DNA of 64,000 nucleotides from Saturnia japonica (GCA_033032175.1 CM065321.1:5478501-5542500), one strand, 5' to 3'; positions 44,516-55,935 are shown, counted from the stretch's first letter. Notes: generated from the sequence alone by a model not told the origin. A program made the numbers and translations.

Positions 44516-45665
44516 AAGTCAACCGCAGAGCTACTATTTTTAATAACATAGCGTGTGAAATAAAAAAGGAACTGCTTTACAAAAAGATCTTTAAAAAAAA
44601 ATAACCAACCTTAGTTTAGGAATAGTGTAAAAATAAAATATGATAACTAAATAAATAATGATGTTAAAGGGTGCTACGTCTGCCAACAAACTGCGATACA
44701 GTATGATAGAAATTATATTAACTGTGTTATTTGAGTACCTATGAATAAATGACTTTTTTTACCTATAACAGTAATGGATAGCATAAACACATAGATCTAC
44801 TAACATTCATACTGACCGCCCAAGCGGTTTGGCATTTATCAATCTTATAGGTATTAACATCCATTTTTATATAAATACTAGATAAATGATTATGGGTAGG
44901 TATATAACGAAAAAATTATATCACAAATCGAGCTCGGTATTCGTATATAAATAGAAGAAATAAAGAAAGATTGATGCGTTTTTCTTGAATAGTTACTTTT
45001 ATAGTAAGTAAAATCCATTTATCTATATGTGTATAAATAAAATGATAGGGGTTTGCCGTTGTGAGCGCATTACATAAAAGCTATTGGGTAGGTTTTGATA
45101 TTTTTTTTATTTTATCTCTTAGATACTTTGTCCTAATATAAAAAAAATATATACCACGATATCTCCATAAACAATAATTCTATAGACCACGCGACCGGAG
45201 CCGCGGGTACAGCTAATATATAATAAAAATATCAAAATACAAATGTGGCCTAATAGTTAATGGGCCCTTATTAATCTAAATCACAACGTACTTATATACG
45301 CTTTGTCGAAATAACACAACATTAACACCTAAAAAACTGTTTAACAACCCCATTACATCCTTTTTCGAACTATTTAGATTAATATCGTATTTTCGTTGGC
45401 TATTATTATGAACAAAACGAATAAATCTACCAATCTGTGCTGTCAAAATGTCCATTTGACACGTCAACTAAAAAGAAACGATCACTTGTCAGTCGGTAAC
45501 GAATGATATTTATGAAACGAATGACTTTGTAGTATCGAAATATTTTTGAGTAACTACTGAATCAGTAAAATTTTATCTATATGTAAGTTTATAATAATTG
45601 TTTCTTTTATATTTAAATGTTATAATTATTGTTCTAAGATTTTTAGAATATTAAAAAAAAATACT
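44516..45665. other. AT-rich DNA, no gene recognised
   Basis: No repeat or coding feature could be supported. A 63-codon minus-strand open frame (45276-45467) has no signature. Confidence 0.4.
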
Positions 45666-45669
45666 GTCT

Positions 45670-46075
45670 ACAAAAAGTAAAGTCTGACCGGAAAGACGTG
45701 GTGGTCGACTGTTTTACACCAGCGGTATATCAGTGCGATTTCCGCAGGCATTAACCTGCATATACCAAAGAATTTTCGGCGTGTATTTAGTATCCACTAA
45801 TTCCAATTGGTAACACTATTGACTGACGTTCAAAGAAAACATCGTTAGAAAACCTAAAATTTTAGATAAATGTTCTTGTAGTACCTTCCACCGTATGCGG
45901 GAAAATCATAGATGTAGTATAATATACATCTATGGGGAAAATATATACCTGTAGGATTCTTGACTTTCAAAATCGCCAATACGACGTGGGCTGCAGTAGT
46001 TAAACCCGTGCCTCAAGAAGAGGTCTCATTGCCCAACAGTGCGACACTTACAGGTTGGTATTATTTTTAGTACTA
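45670..46075. repeat. Possible retroposon fragment with small hairpin
   Basis: 'gtcgactgttttacaccagcggtatatcagtgcgatttccgc' and, near 46000-46055, 'gaagaggtctcattgcccaacagtgcgacacttacagg' resemble lepidopteran retroposon ends. A perfect 10-bp inverted repeat (CATAGATGTA/TACATCTATG) lies at 45907-45934 with an 8-nt loop. The family is not established here. Confidence 0.35.
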
Positions 46076-46682
46076 TTATAAAATGGAAGGTAAAAAAGGT
46101 AGGTAAATGTTAAAAGTAAAATTTCACTAATTTACATAATATACGACCATATAAAATAAATTAATGAATTACACTATAAAACGGAGAGATAGAATCCACC
46201 AAAAACTCCAGTACGTAGGTAATTGTTATCTATAGAATAAATTAATAAGCCATAGAACAAAATATGGTGAAAGAACGATTCGTTCAAATACTTCATTCTC
46301 GTAACCACTACGGACCGAATCCTTATGATCGAACGACACAATATGTTACGTACAAATGTTACTAGCTATCAATCAATGTGTTGTTGGAAAATTACGTGTA
46401 TTGTTCCTTTAAGTTCGGCGCTCCCTTACAAATTACAACTCTTTCACTCGTCCTTCTCGGATCGATGTGATATTTTGACAGACCGGATTTTTAGTTCAAG
46501 GATCAATTGTTATGGAATTATTGGCCTTTTAAAAGTTTGAAATATATTGACCTTTAGAGGCTACATAGTTAATAATATTGTCTATTTTAGTGTATTAGAA
46601 TTATTAAGCACAATAATTTGTTTGTTTGAATGAGCTAATCTCTGGAACTTCTGAATTTTTTCAAGTATCTAATCAATGGTAG

Positions 46683-46940
46683 TGTTTACGAACACCGCAA
46701 CGAAGAAGAAGTGAGTTCGAATTCCTACAGTGAGCTAGAGCTTTTGGTGAAGGATAACATCGCTATGAAACCATAGCACTTTCTAATGCCCACCTGGCTC
46801 TGGCTAACTACCACTCACAATTTGAAAACCTGTCGCCAACACCTATATCTGTGTTCCGGCAGCTGCATTTGAAAGCTAGTTCTCCACTAGGCTTAGCGTA
46901 TCCACCATCTTGAGTCACATCGTCACTTAACAACAAGTAA
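46683..46940 (+). mobile_element. SINE family B
   Basis: B-box-like 'gtgagttcgaattcctacagtg', then 'agctagagcttttggtgaagg', 'aacatcgctatgaaaccatag', 'cctgtcgccaacacctatatctgtgttccggcagctgcatttg', 'ttctccactaggcttagcg', 'gagtcacatcgtcacttaaca'. Confidence 0.75.
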
Positions 46941-46965
46941 GATTTCGGTCAAAAATATAAAATAC

Positions 46966-47232
46966 TAGCTGTGCCCCACAGTTTCACCCGTGTTAATTTT
47001 ATACGACAAACACCGCTAACGCACCCTTGTAGGCAATTTTTTAACTTTGTGTAAAACTATCGACATTTTTATGAGGATTAAATTAATTATTCCAATTATC
47101 ATTTAGCCTATGTTACTCTCTGACACTATAGCTTTATATTGGTGAAATAATTTTTAAAATCGGTTTAATAGTTTTTGAGTTTATCCATTACAAACAAAAA
47201 AAATATCAAGAATTCCAAATCTTTCCTCTTTA
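46966..47232 (+). repeat. CTAG-head element, long variant
   Basis: It begins 'ctagctgtgccccacagtttcacccg', the R300 head, but continues into a different 3' half ('aaaatcggtttaatagtttttgagtttatccattacaaac') like that of the 19066 element. So two 3' variants share a head. Confidence 0.6.
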
Positions 47233-47288
47233 TAATATTGGTATAGAAAAAAATATATTTTAGAAGACAAAAAAAAAATGCATTTTTC

Positions 47289-47480
47289 TAGCCTATTTAT
47301 TGAGGCAGATGTATAGTCTTGATACCTTCACGCTACGACACTATAGTGGGGAGCAGTAACTATGAATATATCAAGGAATCTGACAACTGTAGGTAAATAC
47401 GGGAAGTTAGAACAATGATAGATAACATGAGTGGCTTTGGGTGCGCGGCGGTACGGTGGAGCGGTGGAGAGTTGGCCTAA
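47289..47480 (-). repeat. Repeat R300, copy with GC-rich centre
   Basis: On the minus strand: 'ggccaactctccaccgctccaccgtaccgccgcgc', 'cactcatgttatctatcattg', 'ttacctacagttgtcagattccttgatatattcatagttactgctcccca'. The tail is truncated. Confidence 0.65.
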
Positions 47481-47599
47481 TAAATTGAACACGCATGAAA
47501 TCGTAATATATTTTCTTCAGACTTCAAAAATTGATAAATATAACCTAAATTCACTTAATATGATAAAGCATAAAGATATAATTAAAATCAAAACAAACG

Positions 47600-47800
47600 C
47601 TAACACAAAAACCCACATACATACATACCCATCATCGCCTCATATCTCGAAGTGTTCTCACGTGATTTACGACCACAATTCGGACCCCAAAGCGGACGAG
47701 GAGTGGACACAGCCTTATCTGATCAAACAAGCCGTAAATAATACTTGGACTGTATTTATCGTGGGTCCGCGAAATGTCACGATTTATTACTAAGAAAAAT
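47600..47800. other. Single-copy block under a 120-codon open frame
   Basis: The plus-strand frame 47431-47793 starts inside R300, so its N-terminal part is repeat sequence. The last 55 codons (about 47630-47793) are single-copy and polar, rich in His, Asp, Asn, without a known domain. 'gatttattac' and 'gtaaataatac' cores suggest a noncoding element as an alternative. Confidence 0.25.
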
Positions 47801-48536
47801 ACTAGTCATTTAGATGTTATTAATAAATAGATTGCCGATCCGGTATTTATAGTTACAATCTTACAATGGGTACGGATAGTTAGATAGATACATCGAAATT
47901 TTAAGAGAGGGTGGCATAGTGACTACGCCCTTCTAACTTAAAGTTAAAAGTTAAGTTAGTTTTCACTGTGCCTCATGAACAGTATCAAATTCAAGTCATT
48001 ATTGGATGCCGTTGTAATGAAGACCTGCAAACCTTTCAGCAGCTGCTGGTACCTGGGCTGATCCCGAAATGCAACAAATCAAAGGAGCGTCACTGTAACG
48101 GTTTTATCACTATCAACACATATCTTTAAATTGCACCACCACATACGTGCACACCACACAGGTAAATAGATTATGTAAGGGACCTGTTTTTTCCCTCGTC
48201 GTAGAGAGAAGAGACATGTATATACGTATAGTTCGTTGGATCGAATTATGGACATGAAATTATACAGATCGTGATGTTATATATCTGGTAACAGCCCAAG
48301 CCGAGGTTCGGCTACTTTAGAACCCTTGAGCTTGTTACCACGCTTTCGCAGCTGATTGCCTTAAAACTCACTCCTAATCCTTGTGAAGCTGTAAAAACCG
48401 TCTGAGGCTTCAGGGCCCTTACAGTTAACAGTGTAGTCAAATCGAAGAAAGAAAAGGAAAAAGAAATAAAACAAATAGAAAATATAACGAAGAGATTGAT
48501 TTCAGCGAATGAAAGACTAGAAAGAAATAAATAAGA

Positions 48537-48692
48537 CATGTACGTCGTGTTTCGGTATCATCTGTAGATATTCACTTTCTATGGATGGTGATAGCGATGG
48601 ATGGTTGATTTGTCGGTGACCGACGTTGTGTTTAGATTCTACCGTGTCTACCATTACTTCAGTGACTTTGGCGTGCTGTTATAAAAAAAGAA
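48537..48692 (+). repeat. Hairpin repeat H, copy 7
   Basis: 'cgtgtttcggtatcatctgtagatattcac', 'atggtgatagcgatgga', 'gtcggtgaccgacgttgtgtttagattctacc', 'tggcgtgctgttataaaaaa'. The hairpin arms are worn. Confidence 0.65.
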
Positions 48693-48699
48693 AAATATA

Positions 48700-48890
48700 T
48701 GTGCATAACAAAAATGATTTCCAACTACCGTTCGGTGAGATTGATCACTTCCATCTCGCAAAGTCACTGACGGTCGTTCCGTTGAAATAATTTCACGTGT
48801 GACCTTAATGATGCTTGTGTGTCATTAGTTGATTCGAATGCGACAGACAGCCTCGGGCACAGATGTTAGGCTCACAGGTCAGAGGTTATT
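48700..48890. promoter_or_regulatory. Candidate conserved noncoding block
   Basis: Single-copy, with 'gaccttaatgatgcttgtgtgtcattagttgattcg' and 'gaataatttcacgtgtgacc'-like text (an E-box CACGTG). Evidence is limited to composition and motif content. Confidence 0.2.
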
Positions 48891-48933
48891 TCTCATCTGA
48901 ATGGTCCTCAACTTATTTTAGCATCTATAGAAG

Positions 48934-49202
48934 AATAGCTGTGTCTCGCGGTTTTGCCCATGTTCAATTTATTCGATAAACTCTCCACCGGCCACCTCAA
49001 ACGCTCCTATGTAGCCTATAGTTGTTCTTCTTCGTACCTACCTGCCTACAGGTTTACAGATTTTTTGAAATTCATGGTTACTGCTCCGCTCCTTAGGTTT
49101 GTAGTGTGAAGTTATGTAACCTCTAACCTTCCTCTATAAATAGGCTATAATTATTTTTTTATCTTACTTGTAGCTCCAGATAGTCATTCAACAAATAAAT
49201 AA
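48934..49202 (+). repeat. Repeat R300, full copy
   Basis: Head 'tagctgtgtctcgcggttttgcccatg', then 'aactctccaccggccacc', 'cctgcctacaggtttacag', 'gttactgctccgctccttagg', 'tgtgaagttat', tail 'agatagtcattcaacaaataaa'. It directly precedes repeat P1. Confidence 0.75.
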
Positions 49203-49231
49203 TGTTTTCAGTTTAATGATATCATTATATT

Positions 49232-49575
49232 AATACGTGAAGCAAAATTTTATACCCCTTTTTAAGCGTATTGCGTGCACGGGAGAGTGTGATTTGGTAT
49301 AGTTAAAGTTTATATGGAGAAGGAGTGCAGAAAGCTAAAACTTATCTATAATATCTGTTACTAATATATTAAATAAAATAAATTAATACTGCGAATCCTT
49401 AACCTAACCAGTGTCATTGAACTTAGACCGCCCAAAATATTGACATTGTCACTCAATGAAAAGTGACAGCAAGTGATATAATATTCACTGTTTAGGTTCA
49501 TACTGCAAATGTCAAACAGAAAATAGTCTATGATTAAAAAGTCGCTGGTCGAACTTCGATCACTGGGTGACTGCT
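49232..49575 (-). repeat. Interspersed repeat P1, copy 2
   Basis: Inverted match to 5645-5972. Similarity begins at 'ttaatacgtgaagcaaa' and fades just after 'aagtcgctggtcgaacttcgatc', about 20 bp before the mariner target site. Confidence 0.7.
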
Positions 49576-49592
49576 AGTTAATTATGATTATA

Positions 49593-50895
49593 CAAGGTGT
49601 CCAGAAAGGGTATCGGGTATTTGTAAGTTCAATGAAACAAAAATTATTTGTATGCAATAAAAAAGTTTATTGTTTATTATTAGCATATGAATTGGAGAAT
49701 TATTTGGAAAAGATGATGTTATCCAAATGATGACCGTTACGTTGCTGACACTCTTCTAAACGGAAACGAAGATTGGCGATAACACGTTGACACATAGCTA
49801 TCGATATTGCTGCCATTTCTGATCTGATGTTTTGCTTTAACTGGGTTAGATTCGTCGGATTGTTTTGATAAACCTTACTTTTAAGGTATTCCCATGCAAA
49901 ATAGTCAAGAGGGCTAAGGTCGGGGCTTCTGGGAGGCCAGTTGATGTTACCCCTTCGCGAAATGACTTTATTAGGGAATAATTCGTTAACAACTTCCATT
50001 GAGTCATTTGAGGTATGGCAAGTGGTCCCATCTTGCTGGAACCACGTTCTTGAGTTGAAACGTGCAAACTCCTGCAACTCTGGGACCAAAAAATTTCGCA
50101 ACATATCGCAATAACGGTCACTATTCACATTAATTGCTCGGCCTCTTTGATCTTCATGAAAATAAGGACCAATTATGCCTTTAGCAGACATAGCGGCCCA
50201 AACAACGACCTTTGGGCTATGCAGGGGTCGTTCATGCTTTCGTCTCGGATTCTCCACTGCCCAGTACCGACAATTCTGCTTATTAACATGACCATTCAGG
50301 TGAAAATTTGCTTCGTCACTGAACAGTATGTTGTTAAAGTTGTTAAATCGCTGCAGCATTTCGTTCGCAAAATTCAGTCGATTAGCATAGTCCGTATCCT
50401 TCAATTCTTGAACCAATTGAATTTTATTGGCTTTTAGATGGAAGTCTTTCTTTAAAATCGAATGTAAAGACGATTTTTTGATGTTCAACGCTTGGCTTCG
50501 CTTTCGGATGGATAAAGACGGATTTTGACGAACCGACACCTCAACTTCTTCAATTGTTTCTTCATAGCGAACTGAACGAGGACGACCAGAGTTTTGAATT
50601 TTAACTGTCGCACCTGTATTCTCGAACATCCTGATCCATTTCCTAATGCTATCGTCACTTGGCGCGTAGCGTGTACGATATTCCGCACGATAGAGACGTT
50701 GAGCAGTCACTATTGAATCACCATTACGATAATACGCTCGTACGCAAAATGCGCGATGCGTCCCCGAGTACTGTTCCATGGTGACTAAAACTCCACAAAA
50801 TGGCGGATGCGACGAACCCCTCCCCGCACCCTTTAGACGCCCCGTTTCGAATATGGCGCGAAAACAAATACCCGATACCCTTTCTGGACACCTTG
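49593..50895 (-). mobile_element. Complete rosa-like (DD41D) Tc1/mariner transposon
   Basis: The 1,303-bp element is bounded by perfect 32-bp terminal inverted repeats that begin CAAGGTGTCCAGAAAGGG and by TA duplications (49591-49592, 50896-50897). It contains one transposase gene that is open end to end. The 5' UTR on the minus strand (50780-50863) is unusually GC-rich. The absence of any mutation in the repeats or frame makes this the youngest element in the window. It is structurally autonomous, but whether it still moves cannot be judged here. Confidence 0.93.
49700..50779 (-). CDS. Tc1/mariner transposase, rosa-like DD41D, intact
   Basis: The 359-residue protein excises and inserts its element at TA sites by a cut-and-paste reaction in the nucleus. 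Residues 1-55 form the helix-turn-helix domain of the DUF4817 type found in many insect elements ('AYYRNGDSIVTAQRLY'). A second HTH lies at about 70-115, with a GRPR hinge at 65-68. The catalytic acidic residues are D155 ('FSDEANFH'), D250 ('WFQQDG') and D292 ('SPDLSPLDYF'). The spacing of 41 residues between the last two defines the DD41D class (rosa group), different from DD34D mariner. The ATG at 50779 is chosen because the protein starts with the usual N-terminus and the context 'gtcaccatgg' is strong. Length and motifs are normal, with no frameshift or stop. The third catalytic position has D where Tc1 has E. Confidence 0.93.
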   Translation of the reverse strand: MEQYSGTHRAFCVRAYYRNGDSIVTAQRLYRAEYRTRYAPSDDSIRKWIRMFENTGATVKIQNSGRPRSVRYEETIEEVEVSVRQNPSLSIRKRSQALNIKKSSLHSILKKDFHLKANKIQLVQELKDTDYANRLNFANEMLQRFNNFNNILFSDEANFHLNGHVNKQNCRYWAVENPRRKHERPLHSPKVVVWAAMSAKGIIGPYFHEDQRGRAINVNSDRYCDMLRNFLVPELQEFARFNSRTWFQQDGTTCHTSNDSMEVVNELFPNKVISRRGNINWPPRSPDLSPLDYFAWEYLKSKVYQNNPTNLTQLKQNIRSEMAAISIAMCQRVIANLRFRLEECQQRNGHHLDNIIFSK

Positions 50896-50974
50896 TATTA
50901 TAGATGAAAGGAATTAATTATATATAATTGAAATTTTTATAGCCTTATTCCTTATTGACCTTGCACATAGCAAA

Positions 50975-51225
50975 ATCAATGAGGTTCAGTTGGCAGCGTC
51001 TACGGACTCCGCGTCGACGATTGATATGAGTTCGAATCCCTGAAAAGAGCCTAATATTTTGCTGAAAAAAAAACATCGTGATGAAACCATAGACCGGTGG
51101 TCGGGAATTTTCCATTTATCACCTGGTTAGATAGCACCTTCAATGTGAAAATCTGTCGCCAAGTACCTATAGGTGTGTTCAGGTAGCTGCACTTGCGAGA
51201 CAGTCTTCCACTATGCTTATATATT
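50975..51225 (+). mobile_element. tRNA-derived SINE family B, with head
   Basis: This copy shows the tRNA origin best: A-box-like 'ggttcagttggcagcg' and B box 'gagttcgaatccctg' spaced as in a tRNA gene. The body follows: 'aacatcgtgatgaaaccatag', 'ctgtcgccaagtacctataggtgtgttcagg', 'tcttccactatgctta'. It sits just past the DD41D element. Confidence 0.8.
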
Positions 51226-52095
51226 GTAATACGCAGGTAGCGTAATAGGCACTATGTTGAAATACATTAGCGAAGTAAAAATAATAATAATGTGTAAAGT
51301 GGGCAAAACGGACATTCTCGCTTGAACCGTGGTTTAGTAACGCTGTTGGATATTGAAGACCACAGTTAATATGTCAACTATAAATATGTTTATTTATAGG
51401 TATTTTCAGGTATTGTTCCTGAGATCCCGAATACTGGTCTCGCTGCCCATCTCGCTGCGTGTTACGCTAGTAATCATCATGGGCCACATCGTTACTTAAA
51501 CTTAGGAGATTTTGTTACTAAATATATAAATGTTTTACCAAATATATAAATAATGAAAAAAAAATGAATTTGAGTAAACGATCTTCTTAATAAAACGTTT
51601 TGGACGTTGCGTCGTAATGAAAGGAACAATAATGCGGACAACATTAGCATAAAGTTACCGGTGACTTGTGACAACGGGTGAGTTCCCAACGCATCGCTCC
51701 GCTGGTCTGAAGCCGAGACATTTCACTGTGGCTCATGTTTTTAATTCCTTGTTAAGTAAGGTCACACAGTATTTGTTAAACTCATGTCAGACTTTAGTTA
51801 ATCAGTTGATACTTGTAGATAACACTGAGTGATCAGACCTTATTTTTTGTTATTGTAAATCTCATTAGAGTATTTGTACTACTTGTTCATTACATTTCCT
51901 AATATTAATATAAAATGTTTGTTATTATTATTTAAGTTTAAATATTGTTTCTAGTACTCTGTTTATTGAACTTCAGTTACTTCTTAGGTATCGAGTGTAA
52001 TGTTACGATAATTTTTAAAGGCTTGGTTTAAATTAAACAAATTACAATAAATCAATTTTAATTTTAGAAAGCTCAGAGCTTGAGCTGTTTTTTTT
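51226..52095. other. AT-rich DNA, no gene recognised
   Basis: No recognised features. The 65-codon minus-strand open frame at 51492-51689 has no signature. Confidence 0.4.
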
Positions 52096-52275
52096 TTAAT
52101 TTATTTGTTGAATGCGCTAGTATCTGGAATTTACAGTCAGATTTCAAAAATTCTTTTAGATGTTATAACCTATTTATTGTGGAGGGTTATAGACTATATA
52201 ACTACACACTCGACCCTAAAGAATGAGCAGAAATTATGAACGTCAAGAAACATTGGCGGTGGCGCCATAGAAAGT
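52096..52275 (-). repeat. Repeat R300, worn copy
   Basis: The reverse complement contains 'ttcttgacgttcataatttctgctcattctttaggg', 'ctataaccctccacaataaatagg' and the tail 'ctagcgcattcaacaaata'. Confidence 0.6.
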
Positions 52276-52724
52276 TGGTACAGTAGGTAAAGCTAGTAGT
52301 CTATAATTTCATTGTATGTGTAGTGTTGTTCGGCATTGAACAAACTTGATCTGTATATCATAAACTTTAGTTCAAACGGCAGTTAGTTAACAGTGCCAAC
52401 GACCGGTCACTGCATTTATATTTTAATTAAATAAAATCAGGTGAGCTGAACTAATGAATTCACATGTCTGCGACATTCTAATCGCGATGTAATTGTGTGA
52501 CCGTTTAAATGCAAATCGTATCGTTCTCTTCTACTTTATTTCTTATTATAGGTTTATATTTTAATAAGTTGTGAGAATTAAACTGCATTGTTTTAATTTT
52601 TATTGAAAATAAACTCTTTGCCCTTCATCGTTTATTTTGCTAACATATTATCTTAAATTATCATATATATATTATTATCATAAATAGTTATAATATATTT
52701 TAATAACGATGTATGGCAATCTTG

Positions 52725-52860
52725 GCGCCTCGTGGTGCAGTGGTAAGTATGTATATCACCTGTTTACTTACCATATTACAAGTTTTGCTTAGCTTGGAAT
52801 TAAATGCCGTGTGTGAAATGGTGATACGATTTTATTTATTTGAAAAAATGTAAGGCATTT
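52725..52860 (+). mobile_element. tRNA-derived SINE family C, internally deleted
   Basis: A head 'cgcctcgtggtgcagtggtaag' (A-box-like) runs directly into the tail 'cttaccatattacaag...aattaaatgccgtgtgtgaa'. The B-box segment seen at 2850 and 62745 is deleted. Confidence 0.6.
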
Positions 52861-55444
52861 CTATACCTGCTAGTGTCCGACCGAAACAGGATTTTCAGCT
52901 GAAACTGAAACTTATTTAGACATGGTTTTCTATTGTATTATCAAAGTACACACTTAAGTGTATTTTACCAAAAAAAATCACATGGATATACTGGCGTGAC
53001 TTAATTTGGGCTTGGCCTAAGCTCAAGTTGATGCAATCATCGATGCTTTAATATTATTTCAGTAGCAAATATTTAAAAAATATGTCATTTATTTGAAACT
53101 TATGGATGTCTTTTGAATAGATATGGGTAGTTTTTTTTGAATTGGTTATGTGGTCTATCCGTTAATAGTGTGACCCAAATCACTGAGGTTTCAGAGTCGA
53201 TTCTATCTTGATTAAGTTAATTTTCAACTGATCGTACCACATAAGCCTTAAAAAAATTAAAAATCTGCGTCAATATTCAGCCTAAATGCGTGAACGATTG
53301 TAGCTTAGATTATCGATATAAAACGGCCACGATCAATAGTAGGATTCTAAAAGATGCGAAAAATCCACCATCACACATACTTAGAATTCCGATTGGTTCT
53401 TTACCCTCAAGAACATAAATCTGTATTATGTGCGATAAAACTTCTTTAGTCTGTTCGTTGATAATATTAAAAATATTTTAATAACCCTTTGATAATTACT
53501 TGGCAAGTTCATTATTGCTCTAGTATTGAAGCGGTGAGACCAAAGAGCCTACAATGTATGAGGCTGCCTCGCATGGATTTACGATGAATTATTGTAAGGC
53601 TTAGTGTACACTACACGCGACATGGTTACGACCAGATGTTACATAAACGCCAAAGTTCTATTTAAAATTTTATTTATTTTTAGTTGTCAAACAGTAGCAG
53701 TTATTGATATACTGACAAATTACAATATTGCTATGTATTTGGATTATCAGTATAGGCTTAATCTAGAATATAGTTTCTTTAAATTAGAGTTGCTATCATC
53801 ATTCTTTATTTAGGTTTTTTTTTCAGCTTTATTACCTTTTGTTTGCAACTTCATTCGAAAAATTAAACGACTCGAGCGCTACCTTTTGCATACTGATTAC
53901 ACAAATACAATAATGACCGAACGAAGGTTGGATTTCGAGTTTGGCCAAAAAATCTAGTTTTGGCCAAAATTCGCCCGAAACTTCAGCTACGCTGAAACTC
54001 AGTATTGGTAAATAGTCGCGCATACGTGACTCGTGTGTATTTCTACAATCTTGTGAACATCTTGAGTTCTTTCTTAATGTGATGTAGAATTCAAACTAAC
54101 AAATTCGGTGCGACGCTGGAACGTGTTAACTGTTGATTCTTCAATATTTTGAAATAATTTTTAAGTGTAAGTTAATAAAAAAAAAAAACGAGATGTTCCG
54201 CGGGACATCCGGTAGGAGCGAAGTTCCTTTCGTTATATATTAGGCATTATTGTAATAACAATAAAAGTTAAGGAATGTATATAAATATAAACAAATTATA
54301 AACTTACGTCTATACTGCAGTAATATACTACCCTACATAGACATATTCTGGTAAACAAACTATAAAATAGTAAACGAATCTAGAGAAGCAGTCGCTCCTC
54401 GGGGCTGTGCCAAGTAAAAGTTTACCCTTTTTCTCTCTCTCTTTCGACTCTCTGTCACTTTCTAAAATTTGTCGGACGGACACTTTTCCCGTGTAGCTCC
54501 CATCCGCTAAACGCTCGATAAGCAACTTCATTCCAATAATTTGTTATTTTTCTTACAACATGTACGAGTGTGAACTACGCCTAATATTTCGATTGCCTTG
54601 TAATTTTTTTTGTTCTTCACGTTCTCGGGCATCGTTAGCAAATGTCGTCACTTTTATAATACGACCTCTCAGAGTTTCAGCTACATTATGAGTATTCTTC
54701 GGTTCCTTTACGGTATTATTATATGCCTTAGTATATTGTACATATTTACTGTGTACGTAGAGAATATACATATGATCAGAAAGTACAGCTTATTGCATGC
54801 CGGTAGGGTCAACCATTAAAAATATTTATTATTGAAGATTTTATTTTATGTTCACGCTATTATAGTTTACAGGTAAGTGTAGTTTTTCACATATTATATC
54901 AAGAACGTATTTACGTTTTTATTACCTAACTATGCCCGTGGCGTCGCTCGTGTTTATTGCGCAGTAAGTTCTGCGTTTCGTATTTTTATTTTTACTCATA
55001 TTTTATCATTTTCAGAAGTATTATTGACAATTCTTATAGCCTTATCAATCAAGGACTGTCCTAAACATCCTGTCTACATAATTTATTGCAAATCAGTCAA
55101 GTGTACTTTTGATTTTTAAATGTTTGCACGCGTTGACTGTCTTGTGACCGTCTCTTGGCCGACACTTTTGCTATAGTACCTAGGTTAAATGTAACGAAGG
55201 AATTGGTAATAAAATTTATTATTATTGTTAAATAAATTTAATTATTGCTTTTAAATGTTTAAATAATTAAGAATATCTATTTCATCTACATTTCTACGAT
55301 AAATTTCGTTGTGAGGTATTTTTGCGCTTCCATGACTTTTATTAAATTACACTAAACATACATAGGTACTATAAAGTCTATAGTATAAAGTGTATACGGG
55401 AAAATAACGGTTTATAAAAATAAAGTTTAGCTTTTTGTAAAGGA
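52861..55444. other. AT-rich DNA with fragments of dispersed repeats, no gene
   Basis: No gene recognised. About 53850-54020 has paired 'tttggccaaa' motifs in opposite contexts ('ccaaaaaatctagttttggcc'). 54190-54245 carries 'gagatgttccgcgggacatccggtaggagcgaagttcc', matched in reverse at 55868-55935. 54935-55000 has a 'tatgcccgtggcgtcgctcg' head like the CTAG elements. Confidence 0.4.
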
Positions 55445-55489
55445 TTGCAAAACTCAACATTTTCATATGCCTTTATAATACGTATATAT

Positions 55490-55775
55490 AGGGTATTCCC
55501 CGAACGGTTAGATATAGGTGTACTAATGTACAACCCACAGTTCACCGGGGATGTTTTTAGGTCCTATGTAACAGTAAGCGAACCTATTGCTATTAATAGG
55601 GCGCAAAGTCAAATTCCGAGCTGCTACTGAGAATTTCAAAGAAATACGCAATAACACTTTGCTCGACTTGGCAGTCGAACCCAGGACTTCGAGCATATCA
55701 GTCAGACTTTAAGTCTTTGAGATAAACTATCATACCGATTAATATTTAAAATGATTTTAGTTGTGTATTATTAAA
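55490..55775 (-). mobile_element. tRNA-derived SINE family A plus shared flank
   Basis: Body 'cccgaacggttagatataggtgtactaatgtac' through to the head near 55725 with a worn B box ('cctgggttcgactgcc'). About 40 bp beyond the head (to 55775) also match the 2090-2130 region beside the first A copy. Confidence 0.7.
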
Positions 55776-55867
55776 GCTGTATCATAGGATGAAGTTAAGG
55801 TGAGATAAGGTTTTTATTTAGTTGTTGTTTTTATTACACAAAACATACCATGTGGAAGAAGTCGCTG

Positions 55868-55935
55868 GCACAGCTAGTATATAATATAACGAAAGGAACT
55901 TCATTCCTACCGCGTGTCCCACGACACCTCTCGAG
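55868..55935 (+). repeat. Short repeat, reversed partner at 54190-54245
   Basis: 'aacgaaaggaacttcattcctaccgcgtgtcccacg.cacctctcgag' corresponds to the reverse complement of 54190-54245. Probably two ends or fragments of one unclassified element family. Confidence 0.5.

Noticed and set aside
50147..50437. Plus-strand 96-codon frame and other frames inside the DD41D element
   Set aside because: Antisense shadows of the intact transposase gene.
50985..51040. tRNA gene
   Set aside because: This is the SINE B head. There is no CCA-side acceptor pairing, and the sequence continues into the shared SINE body.
53830..54030. Possible gene in the 63-codon minus-strand frame with 'FWPKLDFLAKLEIQPSFG'
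   Set aside because: The frame arises from paired 'ggccaaa' motifs of a repeat-like stretch. No protein family was recognised.
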